From NCBI GenBank assembly GCA_016806645.1, contig JACSYO010000389.1, positions 30,001 to 94,000 on the forward strand: a stretch of DNA of 64,000 nucleotides, in the 5' to 3' direction. The DNA is from Ophiodon elongatus (Eukaryota; Chordata; Actinopteri; Perciformes; Hexagrammidae). The notes beneath the pieces were generated by a model. It made no database searches. It was given only the letters and a program-made list of their open reading frames with translations, and was not told the DNA's origin. Positions 26,501 to 36,000 of the stretch are shown one piece after another. The position numbers were made by a program, and so were the translations under genes. Each line of letters begins with the position of its first letter. The first letter of the stretch is position 1.

Positions 26501-29500
26501 AATAGCATGTTTTTAGTTTTTTCTATTATAATGAGAGAGTATTCTGCCTCAGATGATAACTCCTCTTTAGATAGGACACCTGTAACACCGTAAAAAGACG
26601 AACATGCCAAACTTTTTGCTGTTACCAACTTCTTAAATGTCACTGTTAACTGAATATTTTTGGAAAGAGATTTCATAGACTTCACAATCAATCAATAAAT
26701 CATAGCTGAGCGATGGGGTGCCCTGGTGGCCTCGGGGTGAAGGCAACGCTCCAGGTTTGAATTGCCCATCCATCTCTTCCCTAAATCCATCTCTCCAGTA
26801 ATCTCTAATAAATGCATAAAGTGACACCAAAACATGGATAGATTAATCACTTTGCCCCCTTTACAAACGGCTAAATATGTGAAATACTGTACCTCTCGTA
26901 CTCGTGCTCGTGGCCCCTGAGAAAAGGATCCTGCACTTCATAGATGTCTGAATCGGCTCTATCGGGGTCATGTGACCAGCCCAGCCTCGCACCGTGAAAC
27001 GGCAGGTTCATGTACTCCGGGATCTCCTCATACAGGGGAACGTTCTCGTACTCCACCGCTTCCTCTTCATATTCTCCGCGAATATCAGCCTCCACTATGC
27101 AGCTACTGGGCCGCTCCAGGCTTTTCCCCCCCGGGCTTGAGTCCACGCTGGTACAGTCCAGGGACTGCCCTCCCTTGGCCAGCAGCTTTGGCAGCATCTT
27201 GACAGACAGACGGAGCTCCAGAAGCTTCCGGAAAGAGAGGCTCCTCTTTTGAGAGTCGGCCCGGGTTGCCAGGTCGGCTGCCGAGAAGGACTGCGCCCTC
27301 TGCTTGCCCCCCAGCGCCGGAGCTCGGCTCTTTGGCGGCACGCTGCTCCTGGTGGGTATCTGCCGGCTGAAGAAGGTCACGCAGGGTCGGGTGAAACGCC
27401 AGGCGGTTTTCTCCTGAGGGGGCGCGGGCAGCTCCCTCATTGGGGTGTTAGCATGCGGGGGTGCAGGAGGGCAGATGGAGGGCGGAGGCGGCGTTGGCAG
27501 GCTGTGTCTCTGAGGTTTTCTTGGTGGCGCCCTCGGCGACCGCTGATCCTCGGCGGAGAAGGCCTTCCTCGCGTTAGCCAGAGGAGGATGACAGCCGAGC
27601 TTGATCTGTTTGGGGAGGCTGTGAGTTATCGGGTAGCGCTCAAAGTCGCCGTACCCGTCCTCTTCATCCTCCTCCACGCGGTGCTCCACTCCCCCTTTTT
27701 TGTGGCTCGCCGAGTCAGCGTGCGAGAGCAGGACTAAGGAGTGGGATGTGTTTTTGTTTAGAGAGGGCGGCATGTGGGCTGTTCTTTGAAGGCGAGGCGA
27801 GAGGGAGGTCTGTCGAGGAGGGGGCACGGGTGCCCTGGTCTCATCATCTCCCCAACCCGAGTCTTTCTGGGGTAAAAGGTCGTCACATGTGTCCTGTTTG
27901 AGTTCCTCGCCGTCCGAACCGAGAGGCGGACCAGCTGGACTCGGTGTCCCCTCGTCCTCTGGCATCTCAAGCTCCTGCCTTCGTTCCTCCTGGGCACCGC
28001 GCTCCACGCCATCCTGCCTCACCAGGGCCGGCTTTTTAGGTTTGCGTGGGTGAGGGACTGGGAGAGGTTTACTGGGGGCAGCGGGGACCTGCAGATCAGG
28101 GTGTAACCGGTTAGGAGACGCTTCGCTGGTGGGCCCACTGCATTCCACCTCAAAGGACTCTGCAGAAGATTCATGGGGAGTGATACTTGGGGAGACAATG
28201 ATGCTGCCTGCAACATCACAGGCTGACGTAGACTCTGTTAAATCTGCGTTTTGGGCCTCGGTCTGTACATCCGCTTTTGAAACATCAGCACTTTCCTGAT
28301 GTTTGACAGTCTCTGGAGCTTTCTGCTCCTCGGTCCTCGGTGCCTCTTTGTTGACCAATCCCCGATCCAGGTGTCTCTGTCTTTGAGGTTTGTCCCTGGA
28401 CTTTTTGCTAATCCCTCCACCTTCCCCCTTCTCTACTCCCTCCTCCTGGTTTTCTGCTCTCTCTTGTGGCCTCGTCCCCGTGAATCCTTCTGTAGAAATC
28501 CCATTCTGCAACGGCTCTTTGTGCAAATCGCTCCCAATCTCAGTTGTATTTCCGTTTTCCAGACACTGGCACTGAGAACAATCCTGGAGCCCACAAGAGC
28601 AGGTGGGAATGATGTAATCCGAGTCACGTTTGTTTGTCTCTGATAAAATCCCATTCCTGGAGTTAAGAAGTAAGAGGCTATCGCCTAAAGCTTCCTGCTG
28701 TTCCTGAGTTAGGATAAAGAGTTCACTGGGTTTGGGTGGCGGGGGTGAAACAGGGGGAGACGAGGCCGTGGATTTGGAAATGCAGGGTTTGGGGGCAACA
28801 GCCGGTTTAGACCTCTTGAGAGTAGCAAGGGAGGGTTGGGAGATGACCGCAGACTGGGAAAGACCTGGTTTGGGGGCGATGGGTGGGGGAGAGGGTTTGG
28901 TGGTGGCAGGGAGTTTAGGTTTGGGAGCTAATGGAGGCTTCTTCACACCTGCATGTAAAGAAAAGGGAGGAGATTTACAGAAAAGTCTAAAATGATTTAC
29001 TCACACTTCCTTTTAAATGAATCATGCAACACCAGCACATCACATACGAGCATGCTTCATTCACACCTCCTCTAGTTAAAGCATGGACAGCTGCAAGCTG
29101 TAATTAAAGCTCGGGTCAAAAGGTCACAAGGACTGAGGGTTGGAATAATGTGTGAAATGAATCCAGGGATTGAAATTAGGATTTATCTAAATAATGAAAC
29201 TTTTATCACATCTGCTCAACCAGTTAGATTTGTAAAGTAATAATCTGATAAATGAGTAATGGGGTGTTTTCAACTCTCACTTGTGGAAGAAAATACAAAG
29301 TAAATCTTGACTATTTAATTCAGAGTCACAGTTGGATTCGTCTCTTCCTTCCTGTTTTTGAGACAGCTTTAATTATCCTCTAAATACAACTGCATAAATT
29401 AAATAAGCAGAAACCAATAGTATAAATATAATGGTATATTTCTGTTGTGTCCTCCTTTTGGCAACATACATCTCTGTTTCTGCTCCAACTGAATGCTTCT

Positions 29501-31084
29501 AACAGTTTGTGTGTGTGTTTTTGCATTTCTCAAAGTCATAAACTACTCTTTAAGGTCTGTTTGAGACATGTATTGTTGTCAGATTTGAGTTACACGTCAG
29601 TGTATTGTTTTGTATGTATTCTCCCCCCAAAAGGAACTACTGCTCTCATTATATGAATCATTTCTGTCATATGCATTGAATGTGTTATAACTCTGTTATG
29701 CTGTTCATTCTGTACACATGACATCTATTGTACGTCTGTCCATCCTGATAGAGGGATCCTCCTCTGTTGCTCTCCCTGAGGTTTCTTTCCTTTTTCTCCC
29801 AGTTAAAAGTTTTTTTTGGAGGAGTTTTTCCTGAACCGATGAGAGGTCCCGGGACAGAGGATGTCGTATGTGTACAGATTGTAAAGCCCTCTGAGGCAAA
29901 GTTGTAATACATTTGTAATAAGTTGAATTGAATAGTAAAATATTTACTGTGAATTAATTATAATACTTTACTAATGTTTGAAGTTGATGATTCACACATC
30001 AGACAGAAAATCACTGATTCATTTGGTGAAATAAAGCTTAAATAAAAATAAAAAAAACCGTCTCTACAATTAATAAAAAGCTGTGAATTAACATTGTAGG
30101 CGATATTTTCCGCTCTACTGGCTGAAAGTGTTGGCTGGCCGACAGCACGAGAAGTGGAGTCATCGAGCGGATGTTTCCGAAAAGGCCAGCGACCAGAAAC
30201 CGCTGTGACTCCCAGACACGCTGCAGAGAGACAGGGAGCCTCGCTCCAGGCTGCTCGGAAGTGTAAAGGCACGCAAAACACCCACGTTATTGGACAGTAA
30301 CTAACATGTCTAGCAATCACCGAGAGGCCCTTTTCAATTCGGCATGCATCTTTTATGAGAAAAGCTCCACTTTAATAGTGGTTTCACCAAGGATTGATGT
30401 TGGACGGTGAGATGAGCGAGGATAATCCACCTAAAACGTGATCTAAATGTTACTTGTTCTCTTTAATACACAAGCCGAATTCACCAGTACGTGTTCACGA
30501 TGGCATCAAAGCACAATAAGTATATCCTCGGATGTATATTCCTGCTAAAGAAAACGAATTAACACGAAAATACACGATTTTTGAGTGGAGTTTGGCCTCG
30601 CTGTGAAAAAAAAAAAAAGCCAGGTATCTGGACTAACTGCAGGAAACACAAACAATCATAATAACAGTAGCTCTCACACATCACACCTCACGAGAGCTTC
30701 ACCTTTCGGCCGGACACGTGGTCCTGTGTTATATCAGAGTAAAGCTGCAGCTTGTTGTCGCATCAACAGCAGGACAGATGTGTAAGACAAAGGATTTAAC
30801 CCCCTCCAGCTGCAGAACTCTGCTCGCTTTAACAGCACACGGAAACACTTTACATTCTCAGTTATGAGGGGAGTTTTTTTTAAATAAAAAAAACACTCAA
30901 AATGCGGTCAAGAATGTGTTTTTTTTTTAATGTATTTTTGAAAGAAAAACTTGTATTTTACTGTTTAAAAATAAATAATGTTGATGCCTTATCGTCCGTT
31001 ATAACGTTTAATTGCAGAGTTCTTCCCCTTTGCGCATTTAAAGGTGTTTATATTTAGTTGAGTAAGAAACAAACCTGTGCTCAT
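12448..31084 (-). CDS. fgd6: FYVE, RhoGEF and PH domain-containing protein 6
   Basis: Predicted Cdc42 guanine-nucleotide exchange factor acting at endosomal and actin-rich membranes. There are 21 coding exons: 31075-31084, 26893-28948, 23292-23403, 21713-21780, 21598-21628, 18823-18974, 17969-18125, 17592-17679, 16968-17018, 16822-16880, 16666-16737, 16039-16107, 15839-15922, 15508-15587, 14606-14708, 14369-14512, 14177-14279, 13466-13560, 13250-13378, 13014-13162 and 12448-12490. They sum to 3855 bases (1284 residues), and every junction keeps frame. Order: proline-rich N-terminus (1-690), acidic linker, DH (about 735-925), PH1 (about 940-1050), FYVE (about 1077-1142) and PH2 (about 1185-1280). 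It is shorter than human FGD6 (about 1430), mostly in the disordered N-terminus. The N-terminal KKPPLAPKPK and C-terminal QRWIEAFQEA point to FGD6 rather than FGD1-5. One intron uses a GC donor. Confidence 0.96.
12629..12950. repeat. TA-rich microsatellite in the last fgd6 intron
   Basis: About 320 bases of TA with TATTTATA and TACTGTTATA variants, some repeated as longer blocks. It lies 64 bases before the last-but-one exon. Confidence 0.9.
13464..13465 (-). other. fgd6: Non-canonical GC splice donor (fgd6 exon 18)
   Basis: The minus strand reads AAAGAG|GCAAGG at the end of exon 13466-13560. Only this junction joins AALKE to VSANTE in frame, and it matches the strong AG|GCAAG context typical of GC-AG introns. 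The 87-base intron ends in a normal AG. Confidence 0.8.
13918..13943. repeat. GT microsatellite in fgd6 intron
   Basis: Uninterrupted GT dinucleotides between exons 13466-13560 and 14177-14279. Confidence 0.85.
14177..14512 (-). CDS. fgd6: fgd6 exons 16-17: FYVE zinc finger
   Basis: Exons 14369-14512 and 14177-14279. The three FYVE signatures are present: WxxD as WIPD, the basic R(R/K)HHCR motif as RRHHCRACG, and RVC as ARVCDHC. Eight zinc ligands are visible (CMIC, HHCRAC, CQAC, CDHC). The domain binds phosphatidylinositol 3-phosphate on endosomes in related proteins. The split falls between ACGR and VVCQAC. Confidence 0.95.
14606..16737 (-). CDS. fgd6: fgd6 exons 11-15: first PH domain
   Basis: Exons 16666-16737, 16039-16107, 15839-15922, 15508-15587 and 14606-14708. 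The PH1 fold starts at GRVFLKEGTLMKLSRK, passes MFFLFNDALMYTT, and closes with the conserved Trp of SATERDEWLEAI. It directly follows the DH domain, as in all FGD family GEFs. Confidence 0.94.
14709..15507. other. fgd6 intron holding an unidentified insert
   Basis: An 800-base intron between PH1 exons. It is not low-complexity but shows no coding sequence I can name. Its base composition and lack of simple repeats suggest an inserted dispersed element (a solo LTR is possible), but no clear ends or target duplication were found. Confidence 0.25.
16219..16269. repeat. CA microsatellite in fgd6 intron
   Basis: About 25 uninterrupted CA units roughly 110 bases upstream (in gene sense) of exon 16039-16107. 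Confidence 0.9.
16822..21780 (-). CDS. fgd6: fgd6 exons 4-10: DH (RhoGEF) domain
   Basis: Exons 21713-21780, 21598-21628, 18823-18974, 17969-18125, 17592-17679, 16968-17018 and 16822-16880. CR1 is the VVHIAQEIMSSEKVFVDVLK helix. CR3 is LKHYLLKPVQRIPQYQLLL, the most conserved RhoGEF segment. The exchange surface appears intact. Exon 21598-21628 is only 31 bases, needing both flanks to be spliced correctly to keep CR1 in frame. Confidence 0.95.
19010..19072. repeat. CA microsatellite in fgd6 intron
   Basis: About 31 CA units just upstream (in gene sense) of exon 18823-18974. Confidence 0.9.
19188..19247. repeat. CA microsatellite in fgd6 intron
   Basis: A second CA tract of about 30 units, 115 bases from the previous one, possibly from a local duplication. 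Confidence 0.9.
20196..20670. repeat. Compound TA / CA / TAAA microsatellite in fgd6 intron
   Basis: About 470 bases of TA, with CACA, TGTG and TTTA blocks interspersed. Tyr/Ile frames on both strands are repeat artefacts. Confidence 0.9.
20671..21597. other. fgd6 intron sequence
   Basis: Remainder of the long intron between exons 21598-21628 and 18823-18974. No repeat family or exon recognised. Confidence 0.4.
21781..23291. other. fgd6 intron sequence
   Basis: Contains a C-run near 22120-22128, a short CA tract near 22351-22368 and pyrimidine-rich DNA. No exon fits the flanking phase (0) with coding potential. Confidence 0.4.
23292..23403 (-). CDS. fgd6: fgd6 exon 3: acidic linker before DH
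   Basis: Encodes SGWLGQDVHSEEEEIHSSDEEDDSSTS and onward, an acidic serine-rich linker joining the large N-terminal exon to the DH domain. Several SSDEE / SDEED sites match casein kinase 2 acceptor patterns. Confidence 0.92.
24242..24306. repeat. CT microsatellite
   Basis: CT dinucleotides with CCCT interruptions in fgd6 intron 2. Confidence 0.85.
24984..25110. repeat. LINE 3'-tail-like repeat
   Basis: AGATAGATAGATG followed by a C-run, AAGGGGATTTTT and a TACAGCAGCA stretch. This resembles the GATA-repeat plus CCCCAAGGGGAAATT-type tail that ends many truncated teleost LINE copies. Identification rests on pattern memory. Confidence 0.5.
26041..26118. repeat. GGA trinucleotide tract
   Basis: About 78 bases of GGA/GAA triplets in fgd6 intron 2. 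It gives poly-Gly or poly-Ser frames that are not coding. Confidence 0.9.
26893..28948 (-). CDS. fgd6: fgd6 exon 2: proline-rich N-terminal region
   Basis: One 2056-base exon (residues 4-689). It opens with repeated APKP motifs (LAPKPKLPATT, PIAPKPG, AVAPKP) resembling SH3-binding PxxP sites, then acidic and Ser-rich disorder. Proline clusters follow (PPPRQTSLSPR, PTPPPPSICPP, PAPPQEK). The last 55 residues carry a tyrosine cluster: YENV, YEEI, YMNL and YEVQ at about residues 637, 643, 649 and 673. The donor is AG|GTAC in phase 2. The large single N-terminal exon is a hallmark of FGD5/FGD6-type genes. Confidence 0.95.
28949..31074. other. fgd6 intron 1
   Basis: A 2.1-kb phase-1 intron. It contains the dispersed repeat at 29690-29935. 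The rest is unremarkable A/T-rich DNA with A- and T-runs near 30606 and 30920. Confidence 0.5.
29690..29935. repeat. Teleost dispersed repeat (retroelement 3' region type)
   Basis: Contains CTGTCCATCCTGATAGAGGG, TCTCCCTGAGGTTTCTT, GGAGTTTTTCCTGA, GGACAGAGGATGTCGTAT and AAAGCCCTCTGAGGCAAA. I recall this succession as very widespread in percomorph fish genomes. It ends in TTGTAATA...TTGAATTGAA, typical of its tail. Confidence 0.6.
31075..31084 (-). CDS. fgd6: fgd6 exon 1 coding part (start codon)
   Basis: The minus strand reads ATGAGCACAG|GTTTGT. M-S-T plus one base joins the phase-1 acceptor of exon 2 to give MSTGVKKPPLAPKPK. The frame before KKPP in exon 2 has no ATG of its own, so this upstream exon is needed. 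The start parallels the short leader before IKKPP in mammalian FGD6. Confidence 0.8.
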
Positions 31085-31110
31085 GACTCCCGACTTGCTC
31101 CTTTCTCCAT
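31081..31110 (-). CDS. fgd6 upstream ORF (9 codons)
   Basis: ATGGAGAAAGG... encodes MEKGASRES and stops at a TGA that overlaps the fgd6 start as ATGA. It lies within the presumed fgd6 5' UTR. Stop/start overlap of this kind is compatible with termination-reinitiation control. Translation is not shown by sequence alone. Confidence 0.4.
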   Translation of the reverse strand: MEKGASRES

Positions 31111-31858
31111 GAGTTAATTTACTTTCAATGGAATTGCGAGATAATCTGCTTTTTCCCCTCCGTCGACACCATTGTCAGTTTGGAAACAACTGCAGGGAGA
31201 AAACATCTAAATCCATCGCCGTCGCTGCTTCTCCTGCCAGCGGATGAACGGATGAAGTATTTACGCTCCTTACTTTTCACATTTTTCCCAAAAAAGTTTT
31301 CAGCCACGGTGCTTTTCCCAACAGTGTCAAGCAGGACGCGACAAAACGCTCCACTTCCGTTTTGTAGATTTCAAAATAAATCATCGTTGAGGAGAAGCTC
31401 TGGCGCAGTTGTTGTAAATTGATGTGAAGCACAGAATTAAGCATACACGTAAATTAAGTTGTGTATTTTCAGTGAATATAAATATAATTCCGATTGATTC
31501 TGTGATTCTAAACCTCAACAAATTATTTAAAATAAATTGTTGGTTATATATTTTGAAAGGGATTTCCGGTAATACACTGGCTGATTCTTGACAACTTTAC
31601 ACTTGATTTCCTCGCTTCGCTTTTTTTCCTAACGGTCGGTCCACTCCCCCTCGCGCCCACATGAGGCGCTCTAACAGTTTGCGCGCGTGTGGTTGCTCGC
31701 GAGCAAACGGCGGTCGAAGACGAGCATTATTGGAAATGTAGTTTTATGCGTTAAGTTTTAGCAACCGGCTAACAACCAACTTCTCCACGGCTGTTCCTCA
31801 CTCCCGTCGCCTCCAACTTTCAGAATGCAAACGGGCGGTGTATAGATGGCGGAGAGCA
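31111..31858. promoter_or_regulatory. Divergent fgd6 / vezt promoter region
   Basis: The two start codons are only 775 bases apart and point away from each other, so both 5' UTRs and promoters fall in this segment. The part nearest vezt (31620-31860) is richer in C+G and CpG, including GCGCGCGTG near 31681. No TATA box is placed with confidence. Confidence 0.65.
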
Positions 31859-31893
31859 ATGACGGAGGAGTTCGACGAAGATGTGGTATTTGA
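31846..31893 (+). CDS. vezt upstream ORF overlapping the main start
   Basis: An ATG inside the YY1-like motif AGATGGCGGAG opens a 15-codon frame (MAESNDGGVRRRCGI). It runs out of frame through the first vezt exon and stops two bases before the splice donor. If this ATG is in the mRNA it would compete with the vezt start at 31859. Confidence 0.35.
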   Translation: MAESNDGGVRRRCGI

Positions 31894-32944
31894 GGTTCGT
31901 ATTACAGGCGCTGTTTTTTATTTAATCTAAACTTGTGGATGCTTTGTCACACCTCCGGACGTTGGCTTCCCGATTCATTAACGGCTGCTAGCTCTTGCTA
32001 GCAGCCGTTTGCCCCCTGTTGTCATGCGTTGGGGACCCCAAACAAATCTACATATCAGCCGTTTGCCCCCTGTTAATATGCGTTGGCGACCCAAAACATA
32101 TATATCAGCCGTTTGCCCCCGTTATTATGCGTTGACGACCCCAAACATATCTACATATCAGCTGTTTGCCCCCTGTTATTATGCGTTGGCGACCCCAAAC
32201 AAATATAACTGTTATATATCAGCCGTTTGCCCCCCTGTTATGCCTTGGCAAACCCAAACAAATCTACATATCAGCCGTTTGCCCCCTGTTATCATGCGTT
32301 GGCGACCCCAAACAAATCTACATATCAGCCGTTTGCCCCCTGTTATTATGCGTTGGCGACCCCAAACAAATCTACATATCAGCCGTTTGACCCCTGTTAT
32401 TATGCGTTGGCGACCCCAAACAAATCTACATATCTGCTGTTTAACCCCTGTTATTATACGTTGGCGACCCCAAACAAATCTACATATCAGCTGTTTGACC
32501 CCTGTTATTATGCGTTGGCGACCCCAAACAAATCTATATATCAGCTGTTTGACCCCTGTTGTTATGCCTTGGCGACCCCAAACAAATCTACATATCAGCT
32601 GTTTGACCCCTGTTGTTATGCCTTGGCGACCCCAAACAAATCTACATATCAGCTGTTTGACCCCTGTTGTTATGCCTTGGTGACCCCAAACAAATCTACA
32701 TATCAGCTGTTTGACCCCTGTTGTTATGCCTTGGCGACCCCAAACAAATCTACATATCAGCTGTTTGACCCCTGTTGTTATGCCTTGGCGACCCCAAACA
32801 AATCCACATATCTGGCTACTTAACTGTGTTTCTGCAAAGGAGCTTTGTGGGTCACGAGAGGGAGCTGAGTGTTGGTTCACCATTATTAGACTGGTGGGGT
32901 GGGGAGGACCAGGTCCAATGCGTCGGTTCTGGGGGGGGGACCTT

Positions 32945-33001
<57 letters not shown>

Positions 33002-36000
33002 TCACTCACTCTCTCTACGTCTGGATGGTGACGATGCATGTGAGTACCATTTAATTGTTTGATTGCCGTATAGGCTTAATTACATTAAACTGAGACCTCC
33101 CCTGCAGCTGTGCACACCAAACCCACTGCAGATATGCTGAGTTACGTTTTCCCAGCAGCTCGTGGGTCAGACATCTTTTGGACAAATTCTAGCACGGGAT
33201 GTTTTTGTTTTTTTTCTTCTCCTCTCTGCTTATTTCCTGGCTGATTTGAGTCTGAGCTGTCTTTGTTCAGGATGGGAAACAGCATCGCTTGTGTTTATTC
33301 CTCTGTGAGTAGATAGGATTATTACATGATGACTTGTGCTCGCATGTAGTCCAGTTTAAATGGTGCACGGAGAGGCTAAAAGGACTATTAGTGATTTACA
33401 GATTCACATGTGAAGGCACTTAAGCTTTTTAGCGTTTATTCTCAGAGCAGAAAAGTAGTTTTCATGGAGGAAAAAAGGTAGAGAAAGAGGGGAAGTAGAC
33501 TGGCCTGTCAGTCTGGGCACATTTACACAAAACTAGTGCGAAATCGGCTCATCCTGCATCAGACTTTTATTTTGTATTAAACTTGTATTTATCAGATAAG
33601 TCCCTAAAACATACATTCTCATTTACAACGGTGACCTGGCAAAAGGCACAGCCTCTTGAGGGTAGGGGGTAAAAAAAAATATCACAAGTCATAACGACGG
33701 CAACTGCCAACGACTGGCGTGCAATCGCAACAAGCGCTCCATAAAGACCTGCAGGCTAGCACACAAACATCGGGCGGAAGTGGACAATGGCATCGGGCAG
33801 CAACACAACAGCAGAACAAAAGTAGCGTACTACAAGAGGTAAGACAAAGTGCAACACAAAACTGCAGCAGCAAGAGAACCAGTTCGAGAACCACACTGGT
33901 GAGCGGGCCCGAGCGCCCAACGCTGCCTCGCCTACGATAGACCGGTCGACAGTGTCCGAGGCTTTCGTGAAATCCCCCAAAAAAATACTAAATGCTGACA
34001 GGTGGTTTGGGAGGACGGAGGAAGAGACGACTGGGGGCATTGCCAGAAAGTGCTCCACTAGACTGATGACCTAATCACCACATTTTCTCCACAGGTCCCT
34101 CCATCTGGCACGATATGTCTCTCGCTTCTCATCCATCATTCCTCAACTACTGCATGAATCTGTCTGTCTTTTTCTCTCTTTGCAGAACTCTCCTCTTTTC
34201 CAGTACCTGCATGATCTAGGGCACACAGACTTCGAGGCATGTCCAACGGCATCGCAGGAGGACGAATATGGCGGAGAAGAGGGAGACCCCACCTCTCCCG
34301 ACGGAGCTCCAAGGAAAACTTCAGTGAGTTTCTTTGTTTTTCTGACTTTTTTTATAGACTACAATTCATTAATCGAGAAAATAGCTCGCATCACTATTCA
34401 AACAATGCCCCTGACCCGTGTGTGTGTGTGTTTGTGTTTGTCGCTGTTTGATTTGCGCAGTCAGACAGAAAGTAATTAATTCAACTATTGACTCCAAACA
34501 GTAACACACAGCCGTGTGTTACTGTGAACGGGTTTATTATAATCTTTGCTTCAGTCAGACGGGTCATGGCGACAATGGCTCCCTACACACAGATGCAGGT
34601 ATTTTGCGTTGCATTTTCTTTACTCTTCAATCACACACGGGGATTCCCCTTCTTTTTTTCTTTTTTTTTTTGCATCTCTCTCTCCTGCTGTTTGGATTTT
34701 TAGAAGAGAGAGAGCCTAAACTTTCTCTCCCTCTGACATTATTATAGCCTCTGGAAGCGTCCGCTCACTGTTGATATTCACATCTGCATGCTTGTTTTTA
34801 ATGGATTTGTTTGCACTTCAACTCTGCAATCAAAGGAACTTGTGAACTTTGATCAGCACTTGCATTAATCTAACTGTAGGAGCCATTGGTTATGTCTGTG
34901 TATTATATGTGTGTGTGGAGCCTATCTCAGGTTGACCACGGGTGGCAGTGTGTATTAGTGTGGGAGGTATTTTATATATGGGGCACAGGTGCAACTGACA
35001 GCGGTAATGATGCATGGGTGACGGGGAGATCGCATGGTTTTTACCGCAAAACAAAACACACCAGAGGGAAACCAATAGATATCAAGCAAAGATCAGTTGT
35101 GAGCTATAATTAAACGGGAACCTCACCCAAAAATACGAACGGCCTGGAATCTCTTTTGTAACAGCGAGTAAAGACCAGGATCTTCTCCCGCACCCAGCCG
35201 AGTGGCTCGTCACGGAAATCAGTCACTATACTAACCGTGGATGACTGTCGTTCGAGTCGACCTGTGATTCATACAGACGAGTAACGTGTCCAGGGAAGCT
35301 CGGGATCACATGACTCTGCCTCTCCTCGTCGCCCCCCCAACCCTGTTCTTGCGACGGGAAACTGTTTTGTGTTTGTATCGTTCAGGAACTTTCCGTACGT
35401 GTCATGCTTCCTCTCCGGGACGCTGTTGTTCTAGGGAGTTGAGGAGGATGAGGGATTCGGATGAGACAGGAAACCTTTCGGGTCGTCCCTGTGTGACTAG
35501 TTTCCTGGAGCTCAGATAAAGTCGGAGCCGATGCAAAACACCTTGTCCACGCTGACAGACTGTTTGTCTTTCTTTACTATGCCAGTAAACGGTCTCCTAA
35601 TCTTTGTGTACAGTATACATGCTTTAAGGGCTGCGGTGAATTATTACTTTAACTGTTGATTCATCAGGTATTTGTATAGCCTGTAAAATGTGACAAAACT
35701 GGCAAGAGCCCAATACAAAGTCTTCCCATTGCTCGTCTTGTCTGACCAAAACCCAAAAGATATTCAGTCGACAATGATATAAAAGAGAAAATCAGTGAAT
35801 TCTCACATTTGAGAAGCTGGAACTACAAGTGCGCTGTAGGTGAAACCACAACTTTCTGTTTTTACTCTTTAGGTGTTTGTTCGGATTAAACAAGATGTAA
35901 CGTGTGGATTAGTGAGCTTTAGAGGTTCTGGTAGGTGGGTTTTGTTTGCACAAAGCCAGGCTCTTTCCTCAATTCCAGTCTTTATGCTAAGCTAGGCTAG

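Larger units (their letters stand above)
23404..26892. other. fgd6 intron 2 (3.5 kb)
   Basis: Holds TA near 23667-23707, ATT near 23846-23866, CT near 24242-24306, a retroelement tail near 24984 and a GGA tract near 26041. A possible degenerate tRNA-derived SINE at about 26700-26770 has a B-box-like GGTTTGAATT but could not be confirmed. Confidence 0.5.

Noticed and set aside
27249..27737. 162-codon frame on plus
   Set aside because: Antisense shadow of the large fgd6 exon; composition follows the fgd6 coding strand.
32001..32820. CRISPR-like array
   Set aside because: Units are contiguous with no unique spacers, and the genome is vertebrate. The same applies to the 41-bp array at 47280.
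32009..32997. 224- and 261-codon repetitive frames on both strands
   Set aside because: They arise because the 54-bp minisatellite period is a multiple of three. No start context, domain or splice link to vezt was seen.
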